Shown here: positions 63,073-64,000 of the stretch, one piece after another
How the letters are laid out: each line of letters starts with the position of its first letter
Numbering within the stretch: position 1 is the stretch's first letter
Notes under the pieces: generated by a model
What the model was told of the DNA's origin: nothing
Seen by the model: the letters and a program-made list of their open reading frames with translations, nothing else
Databases searched by the model: none
Origin: Pedobacter jeongneungensis
Lineage (GTDB): Bacteria > Bacteroidota > Bacteroidia > Sphingobacteriales > Sphingobacteriaceae
DNA length: 64,000 bases
Direction: 5' to 3'
Assembly: GCF_000633455.1 (NCBI RefSeq)
Contig: NZ_AYMG01000001.1
Location: 124,001 to 188,000, forward strand
Program-made: the position numbers and the translations under genes

Positions 63073-64000
63073 TTAATGCATGCCAATTTGTTCTTTGACA
63101 ATGGCTGATAGAACAGGGACACCAATTTTAACCGCGGTATCGAAAACCCACTTTCCTCCTTCTTTTACATAGTGAAGAAGAGCGTTTCCATCTTTTTGTT
63201 CAGCGGCAAGCTGAGCTTGGGTGATGCTGGTAACAGCAGCCTGCTGTTCTTCAGTTTTTGCCTCAGCAGTCAAAAAATCCGTTAACTTCTTTAGCTCATT
63301 GGCTAAAGTTAGATAATCAGTGTTAGCGGGCAAAGAGTTGGTTTGCTGATTGAAAATAGCATTATTGGAGCTGGCTTGATCACCAGCAGCCCCAATCTGA
63401 GAATTGTTAAAAGTGTAATTAGACATAATTATTTTTGTTTTATCGAGAATGGCTGGCCTAAAATCAGAGGCTAATATTTTTTGCCTCAATAATTCCAGTT
63501 CCCCTGGTTGAAAATTATCGAAAATTTTTGAAAATTCATCAGACAATCCGGTTAGATCGTTTGATGGCTGAAGTCTTTTTTCCTCCTTCAAAAAGGAAGA
63601 AATAGCAGTATTAAAGTAACGCTGGAGTTTGTCAGATTGCCTAGTTCCGCGTATTGTTGTGATTTTGCCGCTGTTCATGGATGCAAAAACATGTTTCAGG
63701 CAACAATGCTCAGCGAAGATTCGCTGGGTACTTATCCTTAACTGCCGATGTATTTCAGGAACTGATTCATTAAAACGCTCATGGAGCCAAATCCTAAAGT
63801 TTTGCCCAGCATGCTCATGCCAGGAAGTAAACAGGCGATAATTTTTATCAGGCCCAGAAATACTATCCAATGATATCGCCTGTTCATCCACCTGCTCACC
63901 TTCATCTAACAAAAGATAAATCTGGGGGATGCAAATTTTGATGTCGCTTAAGCTTTGCGCTGTAGATTGTTTGGCTTTAAAGGTACTGCTTGCCCTGTAA
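63073..64000 (-). CDS. C-terminal part of an unknown protein with an NSQIGAAGD-type tail module
   Basis: The frame is open to the right edge (309 codons visible including the stop), so the start lies outside; a TTG at 63912 is not needed. The first 160 visible residues (FTSWHEHAGQNFRIWLHERF, KILASDFRPAILDK) are unrecognised and soluble. After IIMSNYTFNN comes SQIGAAGDQASSNNAIFNQQ, a Gly/Asn-rich module. It is followed by two helices with LTLANELKKLTDFLTAEAKT and a weakly hydrophobic end (VKIGVPVLSAIVKEQIG). Such tails recur in conflict-system proteins, but I cannot name the domain. Confidence 0.5.
   Translation of the reverse strand, partial: YRASSTFKAKQSTAQSLSDIKICIPQIYLLLDEGEQVDEQAISLDSISGPDKNYRLFTSWHEHAGQNFRIWLHERFNESVPEIHRQLRISTQRIFAEHCCLKHVFASMNSGKITTIRGTRQSDKLQRYFNTAISSFLKEEKRLQPSNDLTGLSDEFSKIFDNFQPGELELLRQKILASDFRPAILDKTKIIMSNYTFNNSQIGAAGDQASSNNAIFNQQTNSLPANTDYLTLANELKKLTDFLTAEAKTEEQQAAVTSITQAQLAAEQKDGNALLHYVKEGGKWVFDTAVKIGVPVLSAIVKEQIGMH

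Noticed and set aside
1..64000. CRISPR array, rRNA, tRNA or IS element
   Set aside because: No regularly spaced repeats, no rRNA or complete tRNA sequence, and no transposase or terminal inverted repeats recognised anywhere in the window.

Overview
The window reads as chromosome of a Bacteroidota bacterium, most likely a Pedobacter-like member of the Sphingobacteriaceae. The grounds are low G+C, TAnnTTTG-type -7 promoter boxes, few clear Shine-Dalgarno sequences, a SusC/SusD pair, LytTR regulators, BfmA/BtgA mobilisation genes and class I lanthipeptide precursors of the Bacteroidota type. The genus is inferred from gene content; there is no rRNA or tRNA gene here to fix it.

Region by region. 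1-2.9 kb: the end of a bacteriocin cluster (double-glycine precursor, two small membrane proteins, a membrane-anchored thioredoxin-like protein and the start of a C39-peptidase ABC exporter) with a divergent Xre regulator. 2.9-14.8 kb: mostly housekeeping genes (CapA-like phosphoesterase, NlpC/P60 peptidase, pdhA-pdhC without pdhB, DUF885 peptidase, cupin, serine hydrolase, YbaB, UPF0173 hydrolase), with a repeat-flanked GxxExxY gene among them. 14.8-23.9 kb: a class I lanthipeptide locus with a full-length LanB, three tandem precursors, a LanC-like protein that has lost both zinc-binding cysteines, and an MDR reductase. It converges on an S41 peptidase and a LytTR/LytS two-component pair.

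25-41 kb is a dense defence island. It holds a CCA/poly(A)-polymerase-like nucleotidyltransferase paired with a NACHT NTPase, a two-gene CBASS (CD-NTase plus S-4TM effector), a complete QatABCD operon, a C39-like peptidase, a DUF2971 protein with an unknown partner, and a putAbiC gene. The translational partner of putAbiC is knocked out of frame by an exact 13-bp tandem duplication. 41-50.7 kb is a SusC/SusD cargo module with a TlpA-DUF3738 protein, a DUF6520 protein, a LytTR regulator and two small exported proteins. A structured leader with its own promoter and terminator precedes the susC-like gene. 50.8-54.4 kb carries mobilisation genes (relaxase, BfmA/BtgA protein, excisionase-type HTH) and a candidate oriT, which implies that the island or part of it is transferable. 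55-64 kb is a second defence-like block with two orphan genes, a giant YobI-type P-loop ATPase and two HEPN-type proteins, one with an RX4H motif and one with a zinc ribbon and DUF4145. A partial gene runs off the right edge.

Best candidates for undescribed biology: the nucleotidyltransferase-NACHT pair, the YobI-HEPN-DUF4145 operon, the putative 13-bp switch in the putAbiC partner, the zinc-ligand-less LanC, and the leader upstream of susC. All functional calls come from reading motifs and context; no database search was run.
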